Source of the DNA: Desulfofustis limnaeus
Lineage (GTDB): Bacteria; Desulfobacterota; Desulfobulbia; Desulfobulbales; Desulfocapsaceae
Direction: 5' to 3'
Assembly (NCBI RefSeq): GCF_023169885.1
Contig: NZ_AP025516.1
Location: 3,699,501 to 3,763,500 of the forward strand
Length of the DNA stretch: 64,000 bases
The number at the start of each line of letters is the position of its first letter. Position 1 is the first letter of the stretch. The notes under the pieces were generated by a model. The model was given only the letters and a program-made list of their open reading frames with translations, had not been told where the DNA came from and made no database searches. The position numbers and the translations under genes are program-made. Positions 29,445-37,806 of the stretch are shown here, piece after piece.

Positions 29445-29828
29445 ATGAAGAAAGAGCTGAAAAAAGCATTGGCCGGGCTGGGTGTCGCAGGATTGCTCAG
29501 TGCCGGCGGCGTGACCCTTCCCGGCGCCATGGCGGCCGGTAGCGGCTGAGGCGCAAAACCCAGTGCCGGCGGCACTGAAGCGGCAAAACCAGCGACAGGC
29601 AGCGGTTGAAGCGGTCAAACGGGTGCCGGGAGCACCCAACCGACCGAAGCACCGGCGGCAGGCAGCGGCTGAAGCGGCCAGACGGGTACCGGGAGTACCC
29701 AACCGGCCTCGCCACCCACCACCGGGAGTGGCTGAAGCGGGAGCAAAGACAGCGCCGGGAGCGCTGACCAACAACCCGCCGAGCAACCAGCCGAACAAAA
29801 ACCCAAGAAGAGCGGCTGAAGCGGTTGA
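29445..29828 (+). CDS. sbtA: Selenocysteine-rich RiPP precursor peptide, SbtA type (five in-frame UGA)
   Basis: From the ATG at 29445 the frame runs 127 codons with no UAA or UAG, five UGA codons (29547, 29607, 29670, 29733, 29817) and a final UGA at 29826 taken as the stop. The product has a leader MKKELKKALAGLGVAGLLSAGG followed by P-G-A-M-A-A, then repeats of (G/K)SGU(S/G)(G/A), with Sec at residues 35, 55, 76, 97 and 125. Spacers between repeats are rich in Gly, Thr, Ser, Pro and Gln. This leader and the repeated Sec motif match my memory of the SbtA family of thio(seleno)oxazole precursors. Each UGA is followed by a hairpin. The gene for a radical SAM/SPASM maturase is next. Standard annotation would see only a 34-residue fragment or antisense frames. 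The mature product and its function are unknown. Confidence 0.9.
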
Positions 29829-29847
29829 CCAACCGTGCGGTCGCACG
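29562..29847 (+). promoter_or_regulatory. Array of five phased SECIS-like hairpins inside sbtA
   Basis: Hairpins lie at 29562-29576 (AGTGC/GCACT), 29621-29637 (GGGTGC/GCACCC), 29684-29700 (GGGTAC/GTACCC), 29750-29766 (CAGCGC/GCGCTG) and 29834-29847 (CGTGC/GCACG). They start 12, 11, 11, 14 and 14 bases after their UGA. Loops 2-4 are all CGGGA; loop 5 is GGTC. Between hairpins 2 and 3 one pair changes from G-C to A-T: the first change alters an amino acid and the matching one is a silent AGC-to-AGT, so the stem is kept by a compensating synonymous change. Confidence 0.8.
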
Positions 29848-29855
29848 TCACCAGG

Positions 29856-29891
29856 GGTGTCGCTGCCGCGAGTCGTCGGGGCAGCGACACC
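29856..29891 (+). promoter_or_regulatory. Perfect 12-bp hairpin between sbtA and the maturase gene
   Basis: GGTGTCGCTGCC at 29856-29867 pairs with GGCAGCGACACC at 29880-29891 across a 12-base loop. No T-run follows, so it is not a classical terminator. It could be a partial terminator or an RNA-end stabiliser that makes precursor mRNA more abundant than maturase mRNA, a common arrangement in RiPP operons. Confidence 0.7.
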
Positions 29892-29959
29892 GGTCACCCC
29901 TATATCCATCGGCCGATAACCTGCCAGAACGTCCATCTTCACCTTGAACAAGCCGGTCG

Positions 29960-31507
29960 ATGCCCCCGGACCTCCTTCACATCTTCCCCGTCAGCAGCAC
30001 TCTGCTTCCCGACGATTTCGTCCGCCCGTCGGCCGCCGCGCTTCCGCATCTTCTCCGGAGGTCGACGGCACTATCGAGACGCCACCCCTATCTGGCCGAT
30101 CTCGCTGAAATAGAACTGCAGATCTACCAGCTCAACCAACACCCACCTTCCCTGCCCGACATCGTCGATCATCTGCAGGTCAAACCGGGAGTCACGTTGC
30201 TGGAGGTTGGCTGGAACAGATTGCCGGAACGCCTTAACAATCAGCAGATCGAACCGCAAGCTGAATCATCTCTGGTTCTGCTGGTCCCGCCGACCGCCAC
30301 CACCCCCAGCCGTGCCCTGACCCCCAGTGGCCACCAACTACTGGCCATGAAAATTGCCGTCGAACACCTGGACCCCAAAACCGTAGCCGCCGAAGGCGAT
30401 GTTCCGGTAGGCGTGATCGATCGGCTCATTGCCGCCGCTGTCCGGGACGGTCTGTTGCTCGCACCGGCATCCGCCCTGGTCCGGCCGCCGTCCTATTTTC
30501 CGGCCGAAGCTCGCTTTCACAACCGACTCAAGGCCGATGTTTTCACACTGCAATGGCATATCACCCAAGCCTGCGACCTGCACTGTCGTCACTGTTACGA
30601 CCGCAGCAGCAGGACTGCCGTTTCCGCCGATCAGGGGAGAATGGTTCTCGATCGGTTCTACGATTTCTGCCAGGCCAATCACGTTCGCGGGCAGGTCAGC
30701 TTCACGGGCGGCAACCCGTTGCTCCATAGCCATTTTTTCGATCTCTATCGGGGAGCGGTGGAACGCGGCTTCATGGTTGCCATCCTAGGCAACCCGACCG
30801 ATCGCCAGACCCTCGAAGCCATTATTGCCCTGGCCAAACCGGAGTTCTATCAGGTCAGCCTGGAAGGTCTGCCGGAACATAACGATTACATCCGCGGCAT
30901 CGGCCATTTCCAACGGACCATGGCCTTTCTCGAAGTGGCCCGGGAGATGCGCATCTATACCATGGTCATGCTTACCCTGACCCGAGACAATCAGGATCAC
31001 GTATTGCCCCTGGCAGAGGTGCTGCGCCATCGCGTCGATCTGTTCACCTTCAACCGTCTGGCCATGATGGGCGAGGGAGCAGCACTGGCCTCCGCTCCGG
31101 TGGACGATTATCAAACTTTTCTTAAGCAGTACCTGCAGGCCGCTGCCGAAAACCCGATCATGAGCCTCAAGGACAGCCTCTTCAACATCATCCTCGATCA
31201 GGACGGACGGCCACCTGGCGGCGGTTGCGCCGGATTCGGTTGCGGAGCGGCCTTCAATTTCGTCTCCCTGCTCCCGGACGGAGAGGTACACGCCTGCCGC
31301 AAGCTCCCCTCCCTGCTCGGCAACCTCCATGAGCAGACTCTGCTGGAGATTTACCGCAGCCCCCTGGCAGCTGCTTTCCGCGAGGGCAGCTCCGCCTGCC
31401 GCCCCTGTCCCCTGCGCCCGGTCTGCCGGGGCTGTCCCGCCGTCGTCGCCGGGCTCGGCGGCGATATCTTCACCACCATCGACCCCTATTGTTTTTGCCG
31501 CCACTGA
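29960..31507 (+). CDS. sbtM: Radical SAM/SPASM peptide maturase, SbtM type
   Basis: This 515-residue protein has a roughly 190-residue N-terminal region that could hold the peptide-recognition part. The radical SAM motif is CDLHCRHC with Cys205, Cys209 and Cys212, followed by the GGNPLL motif. A C-terminal SPASM-like region has Cys423 and Cys428, CRKL, and a dense CPLRPVCRGCPAV cluster binding extra Fe-S clusters. It lies 131 bases after the selenopeptide stop on the same strand. SbtM family proteins are proposed to form thio- or selenoazole-type modifications on SbtA; I infer the same pairing here. There is no clear ribosome site at the ATG, and no transporter or protease gene follows. Confidence 0.85.
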   Translation: MPPDLLHIFPVSSTLLPDDFVRPSAAALPHLLRRSTALSRRHPYLADLAEIELQIYQLNQHPPSLPDIVDHLQVKPGVTLLEVGWNRLPERLNNQQIEPQAESSLVLLVPPTATTPSRALTPSGHQLLAMKIAVEHLDPKTVAAEGDVPVGVIDRLIAAAVRDGLLLAPASALVRPPSYFPAEARFHNRLKADVFTLQWHITQACDLHCRHCYDRSSRTAVSADQGRMVLDRFYDFCQANHVRGQVSFTGGNPLLHSHFFDLYRGAVERGFMVAILGNPTDRQTLEAIIALAKPEFYQVSLEGLPEHNDYIRGIGHFQRTMAFLEVAREMRIYTMVMLTLTRDNQDHVLPLAEVLRHRVDLFTFNRLAMMGEGAALASAPVDDYQTFLKQYLQAAAENPIMSLKDSLFNIILDQDGRPPGGGCAGFGCGAAFNFVSLLPDGEVHACRKLPSLLGNLHEQTLLEIYRSPLAAAFREGSSACRPCPLRPVCRGCPAVVAGLGGDIFTTIDPYCFCRH

Positions 31508-31721
31508 CCGCCCGGCCACAGGATTCCGGCATGGGGAAGGCAGGTCTACTGCAACGCTGCCTCATTACGAACCTAACGGCAGTGGCATAAAACGTGATTT
31601 TTTTCCAGTCAACACCTCGGAAAAAACGTGGCACCGCAGCCCGCCACTGGTGTGTCGTGCCCTACCGCCGCCGGGTTTTCTGCTAATTCTCCGGTTTTTC
31701 ATGAGATCCTACGCACCGGGC

Positions 31722-32567
31722 TCAGGCCGGTATGAACCCGAGAAAGGTGTGCCAGATTTTTTCGCTCTGCCAGCGTTTCACGACGACCGCACCCCGTTGC
31801 GCCAGAAGATCCGCCACAGCCCCGGCCTCTGACGTCTGCAGTCCGGAAAACACAAACCATTTCGGCGGGGAAAGAGCACCGCTGCGGATGATGTCAGCCA
31901 ACACCTGGTAACCGATATTGGCGATCAGCAGATCGACTTCCACCCGGCAGACATCTTCGGCACGACCGTTGACCACGGCTACGGTTGCGGCGAGGCTGTT
32001 CAGGCGCACATTACGCTGGGCCGTGCGAGCGGCCAGCAGGTTCAGATCCACGGCAACCACCTGTCGGCAGCCGAGCCTGGCGGCTGCCAGGGCGAGCAGG
32101 CCGGAGCCGGTGCCGAGATCTAGCACCCGGCGGATGTCGGCAGCCGAGCAGGCTCGTTGCACCGCCTCCAGACAATCGCGTGTCGTCGGATGACACCCAT
32201 CACCAAAGACCAGTCCGGCATCAAGTTTGATCATCAGACAATCGGACGGTACGTCAAACCCCTCGGCCGCCAGCGGTTGGACCATGATCCGGCCGACACG
32301 ACACGGCTCCGCCCGTCCTTCCTGCCACTGCCGGTAGCTCAAGCGAAACCGCTCAACCACCTGCAGGTGTGCCTCCTCGGCCAGCAGTTGAGTGATAGAT
32401 GCGGACTGTGGCTCGAGAAAAAACAAGTAGGAATAGTCGCCTTCCTGCCAGTTTCCCAGAAATCCGGGAGGATACTCGCGTCGCTCGGGAACTCGACCGC
32501 GAACGCACAAGACCGTCAGCTCGTCATCGGGAAGAAGGGGGCGAAGGGTAAGCGGATCGACGGGCAT
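31722..32567 (-). CDS. prmA: Ribosomal protein L11 methyltransferase-like protein
   Basis: This 281-residue protein has a divergent N-terminal domain and a Rossmann methyltransferase domain with FGDGCHPTTRDCLEA, motif I VLDLGTGSGLLALAAARLG and motif IV IANIGYQVL. The FGxGxHPTT segment before motif I is the PrmA signature. PrmA methylates ribosomal protein L11; the NIGY in place of the usual NIL at motif IV is a small departure. It converges on the maturase gene; the 214 bases between them show no strong terminator. Confidence 0.85.
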   Translation of the reverse strand: MPVDPLTLRPLLPDDELTVLCVRGRVPERREYPPGFLGNWQEGDYSYLFFLEPQSASITQLLAEEAHLQVVERFRLSYRQWQEGRAEPCRVGRIMVQPLAAEGFDVPSDCLMIKLDAGLVFGDGCHPTTRDCLEAVQRACSAADIRRVLDLGTGSGLLALAAARLGCRQVVAVDLNLLAARTAQRNVRLNSLAATVAVVNGRAEDVCRVEVDLLIANIGYQVLADIIRSGALSPPKWFVFSGLQTSEAGAVADLLAQRGAVVVKRWQSEKIWHTFLGFIPA

Positions 32568-32764
32568 GGCTGCTCATATGCTGCGAAACCCTGCAGGATT
32601 CGCTGTTTTTTTTCGCAATTTTTAATCGTTTCATGCACAATGGATTGGCCACGGCATTCTGTCAACCCGGCAACGGCATCACGAACACTTCCCCCGGAAC
32701 AGATAAAATGGCACCGGCACCGTCGTAAACAACCTCTCTTCATCCTGGACAGCGGAATACGGAC

Positions 32765-33214
32765 ATGGTTATCCTCTGGTGGTATTGGCTGATCTTCGGT
32801 ATGCTCCTGATGCTCGGCGAGCTCTTCATCCCCAGCTTCACCCTCTTCTGGTTCGGCCTGGCTGCTTTACTGCTGGGGGCGATCCTCTATTTCCTGCCGG
32901 ACCTGAGCCTTCCATCCCAATTGATCTGCTGGACCGTCGGCAGCATCGTCTTTACCGCGCTGTGGTTCAAGTATTTCAAACCGACCATGATCGACCGGAC
33001 CAAGGCCGGGATCTCCCGTGAAGCGGTCACCGGCCAGACCGGCATCGTCGTCAAACCGCCTCAAGACGACCTTCGGGGCATCGTTCGGTTCGCCCTGCCG
33101 CTGCTCGGTAACGACGAATGGGAATTCATCGCTACCGAAACCTGCCAGGTCGGGGACCGCGTGGAAGTAACCGACGTCTCGGGCAACACCCTGGTTGTCA
33201 GACGCAAGCCATAA
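32765..33214 (+). CDS. NfeD family membrane protein
   Basis: This 149-residue protein has two or three N-terminal helices (WLIFGMLLMLGELFIPSF, LFWFGLAALLLGAILYFL) and a soluble OB-fold C-terminus (GIVKPPQDDLRGIVRF...VGDRVEVTDVSGNTL). NfeD proteins pair with SPFH-domain proteins; here the slipin gene follows 31 bases later. This is the short NfeD form without the ClpP-like serine protease domain. It acts at the cytoplasmic membrane. Confidence 0.9.
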   Translation: MVILWWYWLIFGMLLMLGELFIPSFTLFWFGLAALLLGAILYFLPDLSLPSQLICWTVGSIVFTALWFKYFKPTMIDRTKAGISREAVTGQTGIVVKPPQDDLRGIVRFALPLLGNDEWEFIATETCQVGDRVEVTDVSGNTLVVRRKP

Positions 33215-33245
33215 CCATCGTAACCGTCCTGGGGAGGAACTATTT

Positions 33246-34106
33246 ATGGAAATCGGCGCCTTGTACACGGCCTTCGTATTCACCCTGATCGTCATTGTCA
33301 CCCTGTTCAAAGGGGTACGTATCGTTCCACAGGGTTCAAAATGGGTGATTCAGCGACTCGGCAAGTACCATTCAACCCTGTCCCCGGGTCTCAATTTCAT
33401 CATCCCCTATTTCGACAAGGTGGCTTACAAGGTCACCACCAAGGATATCGTTCTCGACATCCCCAGCCAGGATGTGATCACCATGGACAACGTGGTCATC
33501 ATCGCCAACGCCGTCGCCTTCATCAACATAGTTCACCCGGAAAAAGCGGTTTACGGAGTGGAAAATTACATCATCGCCATCCAGAATCTGGTCCAGACAT
33601 CGCTCCGTTCGATCATCGGAGAAATGCAACTCGACGACGCCCTGTCGAGCCGAGACACCATCAAGGCCAAATTGAAGACCTCCATCTCCGACGACATTTC
33701 CGACTGGGGCATCACCTTGAAAACGGTGGAGATCCAGGACATCAACCCGAGCCCGACCATGCAAAAGGCCATGGAGGAGCAAGCGGCCGCCGAGCGACAG
33801 CGCCGCGCCACCGTTACCCGGGCCGACGGAGAAAAGCAGGCCGCCATCCTCGAGGCCGAGGGACGGCTTGAAGCCTCGAAAAGAGACGCTCAGGCCAAGA
33901 TCGTCCTCGCCGATGCCAGTCAGCAGGCGATCGAAAAGGTTACCCAGGCGATCAAGGATCAGGAATTGCCGGTCATGTACCTGCTCGGGGAAAAATACAT
34001 CGAGAGCATCCGGGCCATGGCCACCAGCGCCAACGGCAAGACTATCGTCCTGCCGGCCGATATCCCGGCCGCCGTGCGCGGGATCATGGGCGGGGTAACC
34101 AAGTGA
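33246..34106 (+). CDS. SPFH-domain membrane protein (slipin/stomatin/QmcA type)
   Basis: This 286-residue protein has an N-terminal membrane helix, then the SPFH core (GVRIVPQGSKWVIQRLGKYHSTLSPG), the VITMDNV segment, and a C-terminal coiled coil rich in Ala, Glu and Lys (AAAERQRRATVTRADGEKQAA). Such proteins form oligomeric membrane microdomain scaffolds. The ATG at 33246 follows GGGGAGGA. It is the second gene of an nfeD-slipin pair, and its stop overlaps the next start. Confidence 0.92.
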   Translation: MEIGALYTAFVFTLIVIVTLFKGVRIVPQGSKWVIQRLGKYHSTLSPGLNFIIPYFDKVAYKVTTKDIVLDIPSQDVITMDNVVIIANAVAFINIVHPEKAVYGVENYIIAIQNLVQTSLRSIIGEMQLDDALSSRDTIKAKLKTSISDDISDWGITLKTVEIQDINPSPTMQKAMEEQAAAERQRRATVTRADGEKQAAILEAEGRLEASKRDAQAKIVLADASQQAIEKVTQAIKDQELPVMYLLGEKYIESIRAMATSANGKTIVLPADIPAAVRGIMGGVTK

Positions 34107-35314
34107 CGCTGGACCCCAAAATACTACCGGCTCCCGCTTGTTCCGCCCACCGGTTGCTACTGCTCGTAGCGATCCTGCTCGGCTTCTGCCCGGGGCTGGC
34201 AACGGCCGCTGCATCACCCGGCAATCCTTCCGTACGACCCAGTTCGATCATTCTCGGTCAGTCCTGTGCTCTCAGCGGCCCGACCCGGAACCATGGTCTG
34301 GAGATGCGCGCCGGCCTGCTGGCGGCCTTTGCCCATATCAACGAACGCGGCGGCGTCAAGGGGCGATCAATTCATCTGGTGAGTCTCGACGACGGATATG
34401 AACCGGACAAGGCGGTGAAAAATACCATCAGGTTGATCACCGAGGAAGGTGTCTTCCTGCTGATCGGCGAGGTGGGAACGCCAACCTCAAAAGCGGTGAT
34501 CCCGATTGTCGAGGAGTTCGAGATCCCGTTTTTTGCACCTTTTACCGGCGCCGAACTACTTCGTGAACCGTTTCGTCGTTATGTCATCAATGTGCGGGCC
34601 AGCTATTACCAGGAAATGGAGGCGCTCGCCGCCTATCTGATCGATCAGCAGCGGTTGCAGCGGATTGCCTGCTTCTACCAGAACGACAGCTATGGGCTCA
34701 CCGGACTGAAGGGCATCGAATTGGCTCTGGCCCGCCGCGGCATGGAACTGGTCAGTAAAGGGGCCTACGAGCGCAATACGCTGGCGGTCATGGGCGGAAT
34801 CCGCGACATCTACCGCGCCGACCCGCAAGCGGTAGTGATGGTCGGCGCTTATCCGGCCTGCGCTGAATTCATCAAACTGAGCAAGGTCAAGATGAACCGG
34901 GATCTGCCTTTTTGCAACATCTCCTTCGTCGGTACTGAGAGCTTGAAAAAGGTCCTCGGCGCCTATGGCGAGAATGTTATCGTTTCTCAGGTGGTTCCCC
35001 ACCCGTTGAGCAACGATATCAGCCTGGTTCGCGAGTTCCAGGAATCCATGAGCGTGTACCAGCACGACGCACCGATCAGCTTCATCAGTCTCGAAGGCTA
35101 TATCGCCGGCAAACTGTTCGCCCAAATCGCCGCCACCGTGCCCGGCGAATTGACCAGGGAAGCATTCATCAGCACCATGCAGGAGGTCGGCAGTTTCGAT
35201 CTGGGCGGCATTACCTTGCATTTCGGCCCCGGCGATCACCAGGGGATGGATTCGGTCTTTCTCACCACCATCTTTCCCGAGATCGTCAAAATTGAAAACA
35301 ACAACCACCCTTGA
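34103..35314 (+). CDS. Periplasmic ligand-binding protein of the branched-chain amino-acid type
   Basis: This 403-residue protein has a signal peptide (RLLLLVAILLGFCPGLATA) and the Peripla_BP_6 fold (ILGQSCALSGPTRNHG, NERGGVKGRSIHLVSLDDGYEPDKAV, CFYQNDSYGLTG). The GTG at 34103 overlaps the slipin stop by four bases. It is followed by a histidine kinase and a response regulator rather than by ABC permeases, so it may present a ligand to the sensor instead of feeding a transporter. The ligand is unknown. Confidence 0.85.
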   Translation: MTLDPKILPAPACSAHRLLLLVAILLGFCPGLATAAASPGNPSVRPSSIILGQSCALSGPTRNHGLEMRAGLLAAFAHINERGGVKGRSIHLVSLDDGYEPDKAVKNTIRLITEEGVFLLIGEVGTPTSKAVIPIVEEFEIPFFAPFTGAELLREPFRRYVINVRASYYQEMEALAAYLIDQQRLQRIACFYQNDSYGLTGLKGIELALARRGMELVSKGAYERNTLAVMGGIRDIYRADPQAVVMVGAYPACAEFIKLSKVKMNRDLPFCNISFVGTESLKKVLGAYGENVIVSQVVPHPLSNDISLVREFQESMSVYQHDAPISFISLEGYIAGKLFAQIAATVPGELTREAFISTMQEVGSFDLGGITLHFGPGDHQGMDSVFLTTIFPEIVKIENNNHP

Positions 35315-35346
35315 CCTCATAGGGCACACGGATCGATAGACTGGAC

Positions 35347-37806
35347 ATGCCCCGGCTCACCCCGTACAACATCCTGAAACGGCTCAAGTCGCACAAGGTC
35401 TCACTGTCGGCCGCACCGTTTTACGCTTCACTGCTGGTGATCATGGCGCTGGCCATTTTCATCGGCATCTTCTGGGCCATCAACGAATACCAAGCCTTGC
35501 AAGAGAGTATCGCCAATATCCGGACCACCTACGAGCAGCAATACCGGGACCGGGTCAAAGAGGAGTTTGATACCGTCATCGATTTCATCAATTTCACCAG
35601 AGACCAGGCCAATATCACCGTTGAGGAGGATATCCGCAACCGTGTCCAGTCTGCCTACACCATCGCCTCCCATCTCTATTCGCTTTACAAGGATGAACAG
35701 AGCAACGAGGAAATTCGCTCGATGATCGCCGAAGTGCTCCGCCCCATCCGTTGGTACGACGAGCGCGGTTATTTTTTCGCCGGGCAGATCGATACCGGTA
35801 TCATCGACCTGTTTGCCGATGAACCCTCGTATGAAGGAACAAAGAACCTGCAAGCCCTCGATCGTCAGCCAACGGCGGTGATTAACGATATCATCGAGAT
35901 CGTAACCGAACGGGAAGCCGGTATCTACCGCTACAATCTGATCAAACCGTCATTTACCGATCTGGTCTTCTCCAAGATCTGCTTTGTCAAATATTTTCAG
36001 CCATTGAACTGGTTCATCGGCGCCGGCGTCTACAACAACGACATGGAAAACCTGAACCAGGCGAACGTATTGGCTCGCATCAGCCAGATGAAATTCGGCC
36101 GGGGCGGCGAAGTCTTCGTCTTTCGCTTCGACGGCACCATCCTCTCCCACCAGAACCAGCAGCTGATCGGCCGTTCCATCCGCACGCTGACCAACGCCAC
36201 CGGAGAAGCCTATGGAGAAGCCATCTGGCAGGCCAGCACCGCCCCCCCGGACCAGCGCTATGTGGCCTTTCACGACGGGAACCCGAAAAACCTCCCCTAT
36301 CAGCAAAAGCTGTGCTTTGTCGGTCCCTTCAAAGACTGGGGCTGGACCATCGCCACCAGCATGCACATGAGCGAAATGGAAGAACTGGTGGCCACCGCCA
36401 TCCAGACCTACCGCCGGATCGCATTCAAAAACGTATCGACCTTTCTCGTCCTCTTTACCGTCGCCGTCTCCCTGCTGCTGCTCGTCGCCTACTATTACAC
36501 CGTCAAGATTAAACAGGGCTTCAGCCTGTTCACCGATTTTTTCCGGCGCGCCGCCGATGCCAAGGTGAAAATTGAAAACGAAGACCTGGCGTTCAGCGAG
36601 TTTGAAGACCTGTCGGTACTCGCCAATCGGATGGTCGACGACCGGATCCAGAAGGAGCGGTTGCTCCATCGCGACGAACTACGTCTCGACACCCTGCTTC
36701 GTCTGGGCATGATGGAAAATTTCTCGCTGAAGGACAAATACGAGTTCACCTTGCAACGGATCGTCCAGGTCACCCGTTCCGAGCAGGGATATCTCGCCCT
36801 GGTGAACGTTCCGCAGAGCCATATTACCATCATCTCCCACCGGTGGGCCGACGGCACCAAGGTCCACTACGACAACAAGCGCCGCATCTCCAGCATCGTC
36901 GCCCGGGCCGGCCTGCCGGGAACCGCCGTGCAAAGGAAGACCGCCGTCATCTGCAATCATTGCAGCAAATCGGGCAACGAGGCAACCTACCCGTACCAGA
37001 CTCCGATCAAACGCCACTTGGATGTGCCGATCTACGCCAGTGGTCTTATCGTTCTGGTCGCCGGCGTCTGCAATAATCAAGACATGTACGACAATGCCGA
37101 TGTTCGGCAGATGACCATGGTGCTGGAAGGCATGTGGCTGCATATCCTCAAGACCCGGTCGGAGAAAAAAATGGCTCGACTTGAACGGCGGGTCATCGCC
37201 GTCCGGGAAGCGGAGCGCAGCAACATCGGCCGGCTCCTTCACGACGATCTCGGCTCCCATCTCAGCGGTGTTGAACTGCTGGTCAAGGCCTTGAAGCGCA
37301 CCCTGGACAAAGACCTGCCGACCAGGGCCGAGCAGCTTGAATCAATCCGCACCCTGATTGTCGACGCCACGGAGAAGACCAGACGTCTGGCACGGGGCCT
37401 CTACCCGGTCCACATCATCGAAAACGGACTTGAAGCCGCCATTGAGGAACTGGCGATGGAGATCGAGACCCTGTTCGGCATCTCCTGTGAACTTTCCTTC
37501 CACTGCACCGCCGAATACAGCGACAATACCATCGCCACCCATATCTATTACATCATCCGCGAAGCCGCCTTCAACGCCGCCAAACACGGAAAGCCCGAAA
37601 ACATCGGCATCACCATGCATACCGAGGCCAACCTCCTGTCCATCAAAATCATCGACAATGGCAGCGGTTTTGATACATTATCCACTCGAAAGGGGATGGG
37701 ACTGCACACCATGGAGTACCGGGCCAAGGCAATCGGAGCCACCCTATCGGTGCAGTCCGGTGCCATGGGCACTATTGTCTCCGTAACCAAAGAGATCAAC
37801 AGCTGA
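35347..37806 (+). CDS. Sensor histidine kinase with two Cache domains, GAF and HisKA_3
   Basis: This 819-residue protein has a transmembrane helix near residues 24-46, a periplasmic region of about 300 residues with two Cache-like domains (the WYDERGYFFAGQ and KFGRGGEVFVFRFDG motifs), and a second helix near 356-380. A GAF-like domain at about 440-590 follows. The HisKA_3 box has His632 in RLLHDDLGSHLSG, then a HATPase with DNGSGFD and GMGLHTMEYRA. This NarX/DegS-like dimerisation class pairs with NarL-type regulators, and one follows with TGATG overlap. Confidence 0.9.
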   Translation: MPRLTPYNILKRLKSHKVSLSAAPFYASLLVIMALAIFIGIFWAINEYQALQESIANIRTTYEQQYRDRVKEEFDTVIDFINFTRDQANITVEEDIRNRVQSAYTIASHLYSLYKDEQSNEEIRSMIAEVLRPIRWYDERGYFFAGQIDTGIIDLFADEPSYEGTKNLQALDRQPTAVINDIIEIVTEREAGIYRYNLIKPSFTDLVFSKICFVKYFQPLNWFIGAGVYNNDMENLNQANVLARISQMKFGRGGEVFVFRFDGTILSHQNQQLIGRSIRTLTNATGEAYGEAIWQASTAPPDQRYVAFHDGNPKNLPYQQKLCFVGPFKDWGWTIATSMHMSEMEELVATAIQTYRRIAFKNVSTFLVLFTVAVSLLLLVAYYYTVKIKQGFSLFTDFFRRAADAKVKIENEDLAFSEFEDLSVLANRMVDDRIQKERLLHRDELRLDTLLRLGMMENFSLKDKYEFTLQRIVQVTRSEQGYLALVNVPQSHITIISHRWADGTKVHYDNKRRISSIVARAGLPGTAVQRKTAVICNHCSKSGNEATYPYQTPIKRHLDVPIYASGLIVLVAGVCNNQDMYDNADVRQMTMVLEGMWLHILKTRSEKKMARLERRVIAVREAERSNIGRLLHDDLGSHLSGVELLVKALKRTLDKDLPTRAEQLESIRTLIVDATEKTRRLARGLYPVHIIENGLEAAIEELAMEIETLFGISCELSFHCTAEYSDNTIATHIYYIIREAAFNAAKHGKPENIGITMHTEANLLSIKIIDNGSGFDTLSTRKGMGLHTMEYRAKAIGATLSVQSGAMGTIVSVTKEINS

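Noticed and set aside
29427..29951. 174-codon minus-strand frame and 118-codon plus-strand frame over the selenopeptide
   Set aside because: Both arise from the repeat structure of sbtA read in the wrong frame; the UGA-recoded frame explains the repeats, the hairpins and the neighbouring maturase.
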